Shown here: in pieces, positions 31,643-40,622 of the stretch
Layout: each line of letters opens with the position of its first letter
Numbering within the stretch: position 1 is the first letter of the stretch
Assembly (NCBI GenBank): GCA_013203785.1
Contig: JABMPJ010000096.1
Location: forward strand, 1-47,649
Length of the DNA stretch: 47,649 nucleotides
Source: Lentisphaerota bacterium
GTDB lineage: Bacteria > Verrucomicrobiota > Kiritimatiellia > UBA8416 > JABMPJ01
Reading direction: 5' to 3'
Made by a program: the position numbers and the translations under genes
Notes under the pieces: model-generated
Told to the model about the DNA's origin: nothing
What the model saw: the letters and a program-made list of their open reading frames with translations, nothing else
Databases searched by the model: none

Positions 31643-33097
31643 TCAGGCCGACTGAAGCAGGACACGCAGCACATCCGCCGCACTATAGTTTGGGCTGGAC
31701 CCGCTACAGAAACGCCCGATGCCCGCCACGTCATCACCCAGGGTGACAAGGGCCAGCTCAGATCGACCATCCGGCCGAATCTGCGGCATACCGACGTTTG
31801 AGATTAACGCGTTGCAGAGGCACTGGCGGCCGACGGTCGCCTCAAGCGCGCCCCCCTTGGCCACATAGGCCGCTTCCGGCTCGGCCGGGCAGCGATACCC
31901 GATCGTGTGATCTTCTTTGCGATAGAGTTCGCGCAGCAGACCAATATCGCAGATGCGCCGACGGGCGGCATAGACCTCCGGATCGGAGAGAGATCCCTCC
32001 AGCTCCGCCACCTTGAAAGGAAAACCGGTCGGGGACGCAACGGGGTCGGTAAACACCTTTACCTCGCCCTTGCGGGCGCGCGTAACCAGCGTCTGCCGGA
32101 TCGACGGGACCAGTCCGGACTCTTCGCACAGCGCGAAGGCCGTACCGACCTGGACGCCTGTGGCCCCTTCGCTGAGGGCAACCTGCAACCGCTCGGGGGA
32201 TCCGTAACCACCCGCCAGCCAGAACGGCAGCCCCAGGTCGCGGATCTGCTGAAGATTGACCACGTCACGATCACCGTACATGGGCTGTCCGAGGGCATCA
32301 TACTGCGCGGTACCACGCGGCGGCGCGTTGTGACCGCCAGCCGTGCACCCCTCAACGATCAATCCTTCGATCGATCCGGTGGAGCGGCGGAACAGCGTCT
32401 TGGCCAACACGCCCGATGAGACGATCGGAAAGAAGGCGGGACGCGGCAGGGCGGCCGTCGGCGTCTCCGGCTCTGCAAACGCTGCCGGATCAAACCGCAT
32501 CCGTAAACTGTCGCCCGCTTCGGCCCCGTGTACGAAGACCGGATAGCTGGTCGGGTCATGCTGCGCCAAGGCATCCATTACACCGGGAATTTCAATCGGG
32601 ATACCCGCCCCCATGATCACGACCGCGACGCCCGCGAGCATGGCCCCATAGAGCGAGGGCAGATGGGGAAACTGAATCTTCTCGAGATAGTTGATACCCA
32701 CCGGATTGTTGTGCCCTTCGCGGGCCAGAAAGACCTCTACAAAATTGGACGCTATGCTCAGCGCTTCGGACTCGCGATCACCTTCAACCACGTCCATGCG
32801 CGGCCGGGGGTATGGCGCGTCCGGTGCGCGTCCCTCGGGAATAAAGTAGTCAGATACAATACGTTGCACCATCGCGGGAAACGGCAGGTTTTCCAAGGCC
32901 CGTCTGACATGGCCGCCCGGATCGCCATCCTGCAGGCGACGGACCAAAACGTGCGCCAGCCCGGTACCGGACACTACGCCCAATTGACCCAGGCGCGATA
33001 CGGCACCCGCCAGGGTCCAGCTCGAGACCCCCGCGCCCATGCCGCCCTGAATAATGACTGGTGTCGGTGTGTTCATTCGGAGAGAAAGTATGCCCAT
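31643..33097 (-). CDS. Nitronate monooxygenase/2-nitropropane dioxygenase-like FMN protein
   Basis: A 484-residue flavoprotein with the FMN barrel motifs IIQGGMGAGVSSW, VVIMGAGIP, EGCTAGGHNAPPRG, FWLAGGYGSPE and GVQVGTAFALC. It belongs to the long subgroup (around 480 residues) with a C-terminal cysteine-bearing extension (GLLRE, RQCLCNALISNVGMPQ), also annotated as PfaD-like. Substrate is unknown; relatives oxidise nitronates or reduce enoyl groups. Two ATGs are possible, 33097 and 33076, neither with a strong ribosome-binding site. It is transcribed in the same direction as the glycogen genes and ends 59 bases before them, so co-transcription is likely, although no functional link is obvious. 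Confidence 0.88.
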   Translation of the reverse strand: MGILSLRMNTPTPVIIQGGMGAGVSSWTLAGAVSRLGQLGVVSGTGLAHVLVRRLQDGDPGGHVRRALENLPFPAMVQRIVSDYFIPEGRAPDAPYPRPRMDVVEGDRESEALSIASNFVEVFLAREGHNNPVGINYLEKIQFPHLPSLYGAMLAGVAVVIMGAGIPIEIPGVMDALAQHDPTSYPVFVHGAEAGDSLRMRFDPAAFAEPETPTAALPRPAFFPIVSSGVLAKTLFRRSTGSIEGLIVEGCTAGGHNAPPRGTAQYDALGQPMYGDRDVVNLQQIRDLGLPFWLAGGYGSPERLQVALSEGATGVQVGTAFALCEESGLVPSIRQTLVTRARKGEVKVFTDPVASPTGFPFKVAELEGSLSDPEVYAARRRICDIGLLRELYRKEDHTIGYRCPAEPEAAYVAKGGALEATVGRQCLCNALISNVGMPQIRPDGRSELALVTLGDDVAGIGRFCSGSSPNYSAADVLRVLLQSA

Positions 33098-33239
33098 ACA
33101 TTTTCCGGATTGCCAGAGGAAACACAGGGCCGTTGACGGTTATTCGCTCCCCGCAAGAAAGGCGAGCCACCAACCTCACTATCGGCATCCAACAGCAGTC
33201 GGGCGGTAACCCACAGCCTCCGAGAATCGCAGTGGGCTC

Positions 33240-33929
33240 TTAGAAGGTGTACGAGGCACCCAGCGTCAGAACGGGGTAAAGAACGAAAGGATCGAGGTCC
33301 TCTTCGATCTCCTCCTCTTCTTGAGCCAAGTTGGAATTCAAACTGGCCTGTAGAAAGGGGTCCGTGGAGGTCGCGCTCAGCATCACTTTGGGACTGCCCT
33401 GCACGAGCACCCCGAGATCGAGAGCAAAATGCCAGTGCGAATCCGCCTGCGCCGCGTTGCCCCATCCAATGCCGACGTAGGGCGCGAAGGTGTTGAAATC
33501 GATCACGCCGTCCAAGCGCTGGAGTTCGTACTCCTCCCCGTTGATAATGACCGTGTCGCCTGCCGTCACGGTGAGACTACCCTCGTTGCCGTTATAGAAC
33601 GCCCCTGCCGACAACCGGAAGCCTCCGCCACCCGGATGCCAGTCCAGGAAGGCCCCCAACGTCATCAGATCCAAAGTGGCCTCCACTTTGTCCACAGATG
33701 CGACCACATCCGCACCGACATCCTCTTCATCAAACTCATAGTCATCATAGGTGTAGCTGAAGGCATTGCCCGAGAGGCGCACGTTCACCCTGTCGCTCAG
33801 ACCCACCGTCAGGTCGACACCGATACCGGGCGTACCTGCCTTCAGTGTCAGCCCCGTATCCCCACTGGCCGCATACGCCACAGTCGCCGCACACGCCCAC
33901 ACGATCAACACACCTATAGTACGCCTCAT
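33240..33929 (-). CDS. Exported outer-membrane beta-barrel candidate
   Basis: A 229-residue protein with a clear signal peptide (cleavage likely after AYA, residue 20). It has alternating amphipathic strands such as VNVRLSGNAFSYTY, FRLSAGAFYNGN and FAPYVGIGWGNA, and a C-terminal phenylalanine in GASYTF, the usual ending of outer-membrane barrels. An acidic EEEEIEEDLD insert lies before the last strand. The domain order resembles small OmpW/OmpA-like barrels, but I cannot name the family. A second, similar-sized barrel gene lies immediately upstream on the same strand, 45 bases away. Confidence 0.75.
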   Translation of the reverse strand: MRRTIGVLIVWACAATVAYAASGDTGLTLKAGTPGIGVDLTVGLSDRVNVRLSGNAFSYTYDDYEFDEEDVGADVVASVDKVEATLDLMTLGAFLDWHPGGGGFRLSAGAFYNGNEGSLTVTAGDTVIINGEEYELQRLDGVIDFNTFAPYVGIGWGNAAQADSHWHFALDLGVLVQGSPKVMLSATSTDPFLQASLNSNLAQEEEEIEEDLDPFVLYPVLTLGASYTF

Positions 33930-33974
33930 CAGCTACCCCCTTTTGTAACGGTTACACATCTCTGCCTGTTCACC

Positions 33975-34559
33975 CTAAATGCCCACGCCCGTACTCACCC
34001 CAACCAGCCAATAGTCCAGATCGCCCTCGTTGGAACTCCACGTGTAGCGCCCCATCACCTCCAAGAGCTGCCGGCGCGACCCAAAAGTCACCCGCACGCC
34101 AGCCTCCACATGGCCGCCCCAGTACGATTCACCCAACGTGGAATACTCCTCGCCCTGCACCACGAACGTAGCGTCGGCCGACTCATCCTCGACGCTGTTG
34201 AACGAGTAATTATAGCTCCCCCCTCCGCCGACAAAAGGGGCCACCCGCCAGTGCGGGAGGAGCCGAATCGTCATGCCCACACTGCTGTACGAGGCCTCCT
34301 CTAAACCGTTATAGAACAGGCTTACAAAATAATCCCCAAAAACAGGGGTGTCAGCCAACCAAGTGCCGGAGCCAACGCTGATACCGTATATGTCGTCGGA
34401 GGGGCCAACCAGAAAGGCAAACGTCGCTCCGGCCGGCTCTTCGTAGGCTTCATGATCAAAATCATCGTCCCACAACCGCTGCGCCCCGGCCGCCCCGCAC
34501 AAAAGCAGGGTAGTCAGTATGGCGCGCAATAGCATAGACTGTCCGCTCATATCACACAT
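33975..34559 (-). CDS. Exported outer-membrane beta-barrel candidate
   Basis: A 194-residue protein with a hydrophobic signal region (MLLRAILTTLLLCGAAGAQ). Barrel-like strands follow, including FAFLVGPSDDIYGISVGSG, YSSVGMTIRLLPHWRVAPFVGGG, HVEAGVRVTFG and LLEVMGRYTW. No family is recognised. ATG 34559 has GGAGA six bases upstream; ATG 34535 is an alternative that starts right at the signal peptide. The gene diverges from the large transglutaminase-like gene with only 14 bases between the two starts. Confidence 0.7.
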   Translation of the reverse strand: MCDMSGQSMLLRAILTTLLLCGAAGAQRLWDDDFDHEAYEEPAGATFAFLVGPSDDIYGISVGSGTWLADTPVFGDYFVSLFYNGLEEASYSSVGMTIRLLPHWRVAPFVGGGGSYNYSFNSVEDESADATFVVQGEEYSTLGESYWGGHVEAGVRVTFGSRRQLLEVMGRYTWSSNEGDLDYWLVGVSTGVGI

Positions 34560-34573
34560 GAGAGGTCTCCATC

Positions 34574-37500
34574 ATGAACCTTAACGTCCCGCCTCGCAAG
34601 CTTCCATCGCTCCTCCTCGCCCTACTTGTTTTATGGAGCAGCGCCGCGTCTGCCGCCGAAAAGCCCCCCCGTCTCCTCGACCGCGCGGAGGTCATTGCCG
34701 CCGCCATGGACATCAGCACGGCGCTTTATCCCAATGCGGATGATGTGGTGGTGGATGAACACATCTACGTGGTCTACGAAGCCGACGGCACCTCACAGAC
34801 GTGGGACGACGAATACGTCAAGGTCCTGACCGAAAAGGGCAAGCGGAGCCACCAAACCGTCTCGCAGTACTTCACGCTGTCCTACGGAACCGTTGAGGTG
34901 ACCGATGTGGCCGTCATCAAACCGGACGGCTCCGTCGTGGAGGTGGATGTGACGGCCAACAGCCGGGTCATGGTCGATCCCGGCCAGATGAGCGCCAACA
35001 TTTACAATCCGAACAGCAAGATCCTGCGCGTCAGTGTACCGGGGCTGGAGATTGGCGACACGCTCCATATCCGCTCGTTCCATGACATCGTCAAGGCGCG
35101 GGTACCCGACACCTGGAGCGACTACAACGTCTTCGAATACACGGCCCCGATCAAACACATCGTCCTCGATGTCTATGGTCCCACCGAGCTGCCCCTGGTC
35201 AACATTCAACTGCATGACGCCATCACCAATACCGTCACATTCAGCGAGGAGCACCGACGCAAGCGCAACCACTACCGCTGGGAAATACGGGACGTGCCTC
35301 GGATGTTCCCCGAGCCCAACATGCCAGCCCTGCATACCGTTGTGCAGCGCCTTCTGGTGAGCACCATCCCGGACTGGGAGGCCATCTCGCGCTGGTATTG
35401 GGAGCTGAGCGAACCCCATCTTGAGGCCACCACTCCGGAGATGGTCGCCAAGGTCGCTGAGCTGGTCGAGGGCATCAGCGAGCCTGCCGCAAAAATCGAG
35501 AAGCTCTTCACCTTCGTCTCACAACAAATTCGCTACATGGGTATCACAACCGAAACCACCGCACCGGGCTACGAACCCCACGATGTCAGCATTACCTTTG
35601 GCAGCCGCTACGGCGTCTGCCGCGACAAAGCGGCCCTCCTCGTCGCCATGCTCCGCCTGGCCGGTCTACCCGCCTACCCCGTCCTGATCAATGCCGGGCC
35701 ACGCAAAGATGAAGAGGTGCCGCAGCCCTACTTCAACCATGCCGTGGTCGCCGTCGGCAACGACGACGGCACCTACACCCTGATGGATCCGACCGACGAA
35801 AATACGACCGAGCTGTTTCCCTCCTATCTGAGCTACATGAGTTATCTGGTGGCCCACCCCGACGGCGAAGGCTTGCGCACCTCGCCCGTGGTACCGGCCT
35901 CTGAGAACCTCCTCACGATTGCCACGACCGGCCAACTCAGCGCCGACGGGCGCGTGCAGCTCACCAGTCGCCTGACATTCACGGGAATCAACGATAACGC
36001 CTACCGCAGTCATTTCACCCGCCTCAAGCCTGAGGAGCGTCGGCGCTTCTTCGAGGGGCAACTCAAGCGGCGCATCGCCGGTGCCTCGCTGACCGGGCTC
36101 ACGCTCGCGCCGGCCGACATGCAGAATACAGCGGAACCCCTCGCGGTGACTCTGGAGTATGAGGCCGACGACTACCCCATTGGCGGCGACACCCACACCA
36201 TGGTCCCGGCACCTTGGCTCGGCACCAGCTTAGGCTACGCCAACTTCCTGCTCGGTAGCACCGGACTCGAGACCCGCAAGTACCCGCTCTATACGCGCGT
36301 CACAGCCGGCGTAAAAGAAACCTTCGACGTGACACTGGACCCCGCTCTCGGTGTGGCCGCCACAGCGCCCGATAGCGCCGCTCTGGCGGCTGAGGGCATC
36401 CACTACGATCAAAGCCTTGGCATCACAAACCATCGCCTGCACGGCAGCGCGACGTTTGCCATCGACTCGGTTGAATTCGCCCCCACCGCCTACAGCGCGC
36501 TCAAAGAGCTCCTAAAAGACCGCGAGTACGAGCAACGTAAACGTGTCATCTTATCGCATCCTTCGGGTGCCGCAGCGGGCAACGACATCCGCATTCTCTC
36601 GGATGACACGCGTGTCGAGATCGAAGACGAGACGCACTGGACCCTGACGCACAACCTGACCAAACAGGTCTTGACCTACGCCGGCAAGAAGGATCATTCC
36701 GAGCTGAAGCTCGATTTTAACCCCGCCTGGGAAACCGTACACCTCGCTTCCGCACGGGTCGTCAACCCGGACGGCTCTGTTCACGAGATCGCCGAGCAGG
36801 AGATGAATCTGATGGACGCCTCCTGGGTCGGCGGTGCCCCGCGCTATCCTCCCGAGCGGACGCTCGTGGTCAGCCTACCCGGGGTTGAAGAAGGCAGCGT
36901 CATTTCCTACAAGATCGTACGCGAAATCTCCGGACAGCCCTTTTTCTCGCTGCTCAAGACCTTCCGCGGCATGGAGCCGATCGACGCGGCTTCCGTCACC
37001 ATCAGCGCCCCCACTCACCTGGCCCTGCAGATCACCGACCGCAGCGGGGCGAGTCGATACACCACCGAAGAGAATGCAGAGCGTGTCACGCACACCTGGC
37101 GCATAGACCCGCAGGACCCGCTCAAGCCGGAGGAGGATCTACCCCCGGGCTGGGACTACCTGCCTACGCTGCTCGTCTCGGCCGGTAACTGGCCGTCCTA
37201 TGCCGCCACGATCAGCAACCAACTTGACAGGGCCCTCCTCAACCAGACCGAGACGGCCCGGCGCGCGCAGACGTTGACCGCTGCGTGTGACAGCGACCGG
37301 GCCAGCATCCTCGTGCTGCGCGACTTTGTCGCCCGCAACGTGCGTAGCGCGGGCCCCTCCCTGGCCAGCCTGCCGCTGACAGCCATTACCCCAGCGGATG
37401 TGACCCTCGCGGACGGGTACGGCAACACCACCGACCGCGCCATCGTGCTGGTCGCCATGCTGCGTGCGATCAACATAGAGGCCGAGTTTGTGCTGACCTC

Positions 37501-38362
37501 CTCCTGGGCTCCAGATCTGGAGTCCTTGACCCAACCCCTGCTGCACACACCGCAAAGCGACCTCTTCACGCATCTGCTGGTCAAAGTCATGGATGGCAAC
37601 CGCACGCTCTATCTCAACGAAACCGACCAGTATGCCGAGCTTGGCACAACGCCCTTTGAAGGAAAACCCGCCCTGGGGCTGGATGGGCAGACCCGTGTAA
37701 TTACCCCACCGCGTGACCTCCGCGATCGGGAGCGGGCCGACTACCTCATCGAGCTGAGCGCCAACGGGGATGCACTGTTAACCGCGACCCGGACCTACTA
37801 CGGCATCTCCTTCGGCGCGACCCGTAGCCTATACGAAGAACTCCCGCCGGAGGAGCGGCGGCGCCACTTTTTAGAGCTGGTGGCCTCGCTCTCGCAGGCC
37901 GCCCGGCAGCGCGGAGCGCTGGAGACGGACTTCGAGACCTACCCGGGCTTCCGGGCCTTTACGGTAGAGATTCCCCATTACGGGATGCGGGCAGGCCAGT
38001 ACCTCTATGTCACCCTCCCCGACGGTGTGGGAGACGTGCTCGGGCTCAGGGCAGACCATCGTGAGCAGGCCTTCTACCACAGCGCACCCCTGCGCACCAC
38101 CCTGCGCTACGATGTGAAGCTGCCCGCCACGACCCGGCAGGTCCACCTCTTGCCCCCCGCGATTGACTGGCAGGGACCGAGCGGGCTTGGCGATATCCGG
38201 TTCACCGAGCGGACCGACGACGACGGACGACACATCACGCTGACCCAGGATGTTAATCTGCGCCCGGCTGTCGTCCGGCCCGAGGACTATCCCACCTTGC
38301 TCACTCTGCAGCAGCGCCTGCAACATCCCTCCGCGCAGACACTGCTCATAGAATTGGAGTAG
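34574..38362 (+). CDS. Exported tandem DUF3857/transglutaminase-like protein
   Basis: A 1262-residue periplasmic protein with a signal peptide (cleavage after ASA, about residue 27). It consists of two similar halves, each a DUF3857 beta domain followed by a transglutaminase-like core. The first core has a plausible Cys-His-Asp triad: C349 in YGVCRDKAALL, H389 in FNHAVV and D405 in LMDPT. In the second, the equivalent position is T952 in YGNTTDRAIVL, so that site should be inactive. AGAGG lies eight bases before the ATG. Related proteins occur in Bacteroidota, Acidobacteriota and PVC bacteria without a known function; a cell-envelope protease or ligase role is inference. It converges on the DUF4412 gene with a 15-base gap. 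Confidence 0.88.
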   Translation: MNLNVPPRKLPSLLLALLVLWSSAASAAEKPPRLLDRAEVIAAAMDISTALYPNADDVVVDEHIYVVYEADGTSQTWDDEYVKVLTEKGKRSHQTVSQYFTLSYGTVEVTDVAVIKPDGSVVEVDVTANSRVMVDPGQMSANIYNPNSKILRVSVPGLEIGDTLHIRSFHDIVKARVPDTWSDYNVFEYTAPIKHIVLDVYGPTELPLVNIQLHDAITNTVTFSEEHRRKRNHYRWEIRDVPRMFPEPNMPALHTVVQRLLVSTIPDWEAISRWYWELSEPHLEATTPEMVAKVAELVEGISEPAAKIEKLFTFVSQQIRYMGITTETTAPGYEPHDVSITFGSRYGVCRDKAALLVAMLRLAGLPAYPVLINAGPRKDEEVPQPYFNHAVVAVGNDDGTYTLMDPTDENTTELFPSYLSYMSYLVAHPDGEGLRTSPVVPASENLLTIATTGQLSADGRVQLTSRLTFTGINDNAYRSHFTRLKPEERRRFFEGQLKRRIAGASLTGLTLAPADMQNTAEPLAVTLEYEADDYPIGGDTHTMVPAPWLGTSLGYANFLLGSTGLETRKYPLYTRVTAGVKETFDVTLDPALGVAATAPDSAALAAEGIHYDQSLGITNHRLHGSATFAIDSVEFAPTAYSALKELLKDREYEQRKRVILSHPSGAAAGNDIRILSDDTRVEIEDETHWTLTHNLTKQVLTYAGKKDHSELKLDFNPAWETVHLASARVVNPDGSVHEIAEQEMNLMDASWVGGAPRYPPERTLVVSLPGVEEGSVISYKIVREISGQPFFSLLKTFRGMEPIDAASVTISAPTHLALQITDRSGASRYTTEENAERVTHTWRIDPQDPLKPEEDLPPGWDYLPTLLVSAGNWPSYAATISNQLDRALLNQTETARRAQTLTAACDSDRASILVLRDFVARNVRSAGPSLASLPLTAITPADVTLADGYGNTTDRAIVLVAMLRAINIEAEFVLTSSWAPDLESLTQPLLHTPQSDLFTHLLVKVMDGNRTLYLNETDQYAELGTTPFEGKPALGLDGQTRVITPPRDLRDRERADYLIELSANGDALLTATRTYYGISFGATRSLYEELPPEERRRHFLELVASLSQAARQRGALETDFETYPGFRAFTVEIPHYGMRAGQYLYVTLPDGVGDVLGLRADHREQAFYHSAPLRTTLRYDVKLPATTRQVHLLPPAIDWQGPSGLGDIRFTERTDDDGRHITLTQDVNLRPAVVRPEDYPTLLTLQQRLQHPSAQTLLIELE

Positions 38363-38377
38363 AGCGGCCCTCGCGCC

Positions 38378-39256
38378 TTACCGCTTCATGCGTCCAAAAC
38401 CGCGCAGCATGTTGTTGATCGCAGCGCCCGCATCGTTGGCGGCAGGGGTCTCGTCGCTCCCCTCGGCAGACATGCCGGGGATCGCCATATCCTCTTCGGT
38501 AAAGCCCTCCGGAATCTCGAAAACCGTCTTGGCTGGCGTGACGGACTTCATCTCCGTAACCTCCGTAGTCGTCTCGGTCGTCTGCTTGCGGCCGCGACTA
38601 TCGGTCGTGCTACTGATCACAATGGTCTTCAGCGGAAAGCCCTGCACTTTGCCCGTCTCGGCGGCCACCAGTTTATCGATATCCTCAATGCCCGTCTTGA
38701 AGAGGGTCACACGCTTCCAGAGGGCCATGGCATCATCCTCCAACCCCTGGCCCGCCCAGATCTCCTGTTCGGTTTCCACATCCGACTTCTGCTTGAAGCC
38801 CATCACGCTCACTTCCATAGAGTAACTGGTGCGGAACTTGTAGTGACGCGTCGCCGTCCCCAATAGCTTGGGCCCTTTCTCATCCAGCAGCTTCTCGTTC
38901 TGATGCTGTGTCACGGACATATTCAGCAGACCGCTTGTGCCCTGCATGATGCTGCCCGCTATGCCAGCGAGCTTATCTACATCCCATTTCATGTAGCTCT
39001 TTCGCTTGGGGTTCACCATGTAGACCGTCTTGGCCCCGTCATGCGTCAGCAGATAGCCACCCTTCGGAACCTTATCGCTCTGCGCGGCCATGTCGATCCG
39101 TGCGTTCATCCCATCCACGACCGCGCGCATCTTCGACACTTCACGCTCCCTGCCGTTTGCGCTCTTCTCCCGCGTCACGGCCGAATAGCTCACGCCCCCC
39201 TGCGCCACCGTCGCGCCCACCAGCAACGCCACCATCGTCATCGTCTTCATATGCAT
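38378..39256 (-). CDS. Exported DUF4412 domain protein
   Basis: A 292-residue secreted or periplasmic protein. ATG 39256 is chosen because AGGAG lies eight bases upstream and the signal peptide (MHMKTMTMVALLVGATVAQGG) begins there. The body matches DUF4412: a lipid/metal-carrier-like beta scaffold with MRAVVDGMNARIDM, THDGAKTVYMVNPKRKSYMKWD, ETEQEIWAGQGL and TVFEIPEGFTEEDM near the end. The C-terminus is low-complexity (EGSDETPAANDAGAAINN) and ends in arginine and lysine. Function is unknown. Confidence 0.82.
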   Translation of the reverse strand: MHMKTMTMVALLVGATVAQGGVSYSAVTREKSANGREREVSKMRAVVDGMNARIDMAAQSDKVPKGGYLLTHDGAKTVYMVNPKRKSYMKWDVDKLAGIAGSIMQGTSGLLNMSVTQHQNEKLLDEKGPKLLGTATRHYKFRTSYSMEVSVMGFKQKSDVETEQEIWAGQGLEDDAMALWKRVTLFKTGIEDIDKLVAAETGKVQGFPLKTIVISSTTDSRGRKQTTETTTEVTEMKSVTPAKTVFEIPEGFTEEDMAIPGMSAEGSDETPAANDAGAAINNMLRGFGRMKR

Positions 39257-39303
39257 CTTCTCTGCTCCTGTTTCACGTGGTTCTGTCAAGAATTCCCGAA
39301 GGG

Positions 39304-39359
39304 CTAATCCCGACCCCCTAACACCTAGCGCCTAACGCCTAATCCCTACTCCCTCCCCC
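39304..39359. repeat. Eight degenerate heptamer tandem repeats overlapping a gene end
   Basis: The sequence divides without gaps into eight 7-base units. Consensus is CTAAYSC; clear examples are CTAATCC (twice), CTAACAC and CTAACGC, while the last units decay to CTACTCC and CTCCCCC. The array covers the stop codon and last nine codons of the Gfo/Idh/MocA gene. It resembles heptameric short tandem repeats known from cyanobacteria in unit length only. Confidence 0.75.
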
Positions 39360-40420
39360 ATGGCTTGCGCCACCATCGAGAGCTCCGCCGCTTTGAAGGC
39401 GTGCGCCTGCGTCATCGCCTCCTCGGTCCGGTTCAGCACATCCATAATGAGCTGGCCGAAATAGGGCTGGCCGACCTTACCGGTGCAATCGATCTCCTGC
39501 TCACCCTTGCCGTCCACCAGAAAGATGAGATTGCCGCCTGTCTGGCGGGCCACATCAATATACTTACGAATCTCCAATGTCCCCTCGGTGCCGACCACGA
39601 AGGTCCGGCCATCGCCCCACGTTCGCAGGCCGCCCGGATTCCACCAGTCCAACCGGCAGTAGCACGAGGCACCCGTGTCCGTGCTTAGCGAGGCCTCGCC
39701 AAAATCTTCCAGTCCGGGAAACTCAGGATGGCCCAGGTTGGCCACCTGCGCGTAATTCACCACGCCATCCAGCGCCCCGGCATAGGTCAGAAACTGCTCA
39801 AACTGGTGCGAACCGATGTCCGTCAAGATGCCACCGTACTTGTCCTTGTCAAAGAACCAGTCCGGCCGGGTGGCCGCCGCCAGATTGTGCGGCGCCAAGT
39901 TGATCACGCTCAGTACCTTGCCGACCGCGCCCTGCCGGATCAGCTCGCCAGCGTGATAGGCCGACTCGCTTAGGAGACGCTCGCTATAGCACACCATGTA
40001 CTTCTGCCCGGTCTGGATCACCTTCGCTTTGGCCTCGGCCAACTGATCAAGTGTCGTGAAAGGGGACTTATCCGTCAGGTAATCCTTCCCCGCATCCAAA
40101 ACCTGTAGGCCGACCGCATAGCGATCGCACGGCACCGCCGCCGAGGTCACCAGCTTGACGGCGTCGTCCTCGAGAATCACCTCAAAATGCTCGACCGCCG
40201 TACAACCCGGGTTCGCTTCGAGCACCGCCTTGTGCCGCGACACATCCGGCTCGTAGATGTACTTGAGCGTGCCCCCCGCCCCGACCAATCCGTTGATTTG
40301 ACCGTAAATATGGCCGTGATCAAAATGCGACGCCGCAAACATGAATTCGCCCGGCCCCACCGCGGCTTGGGCCGGCCCCATATCGGGCGCATAATTCATT
40401 CCGTCCCGTTGTTCACGCAT
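39332..40420 (-). CDS. Gfo/Idh/MocA family oxidoreductase
   Basis: A 362-residue NAD(P)-dependent oxidoreductase-like protein acting on sugars or sugar-derived substrates. The N-terminal Rossmann part is divergent (GLVGAGGTLKYIYEPD). The expected catalytic-lysine motif appears as DKSPFTTLDQL. The C-terminal alpha/beta domain carries GGILTDIGSHQFEQFLTY with the catalytic-type aspartate and histidine, then GTEGTLEIRKY. The start at 40420 has AGGGA six bases upstream; ATG 40399 is a weaker alternative. The last residues (GVGIRR) are encoded by the heptamer repeat array, so the native C-terminus may have been replaced. Such genes are highly amplified in PVC bacteria. The substrate is unknown. Confidence 0.88.
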   Translation of the reverse strand: MREQRDGMNYAPDMGPAQAAVGPGEFMFAASHFDHGHIYGQINGLVGAGGTLKYIYEPDVSRHKAVLEANPGCTAVEHFEVILEDDAVKLVTSAAVPCDRYAVGLQVLDAGKDYLTDKSPFTTLDQLAEAKAKVIQTGQKYMVCYSERLLSESAYHAGELIRQGAVGKVLSVINLAPHNLAAATRPDWFFDKDKYGGILTDIGSHQFEQFLTYAGALDGVVNYAQVANLGHPEFPGLEDFGEASLSTDTGASCYCRLDWWNPGGLRTWGDGRTFVVGTEGTLEIRKYIDVARQTGGNLIFLVDGKGEQEIDCTGKVGQPYFGQLIMDVLNRTEEAMTQAHAFKAAELSMVAQAMGEGVGIRR

Positions 40421-40549
40421 CGTAGATCCCTACACTTCTTCCCGTCAGAGGCCCGGTTGCCATTGCGGGCAGTGTGCCATATGACGCCGATGGCGCAAGC
40501 AGAATTGGGAGAGACCTCAGCCGATAACTCGCTATCGGCCCCTCCCCAC

Positions 40550-40578
40550 TTGTCCCCCCTCCTGCAACCTGATATAGT
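40550..40578 (+). promoter_or_regulatory. Sigma-70-type promoter for parE-parC
   Basis: TTGTCC at 40550-40555 and TATAGT at 40573-40578 are separated by 17 bases. The predicted start near 40585 would leave a leader of about 38 bases to the parE ATG, with GAGAGG upstream of it. A small hairpin (CCGATA/TATCGG, 40521-40538) lies just before the -35. Confidence 0.55.
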
Positions 40579-40622
40579 GCCGCCTTTCCCGCAGATCTTG
40601 GCAGAGCGAGAGGCTTCGTTTC

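Noticed and set aside
39304..39359. CRISPR array or telomere-like repeat
   Set aside because: The units are 7 bases, contiguous and degenerate, with no spacers. The likeness to CCCTAA telomere repeats is superficial on a window that continues on both sides.
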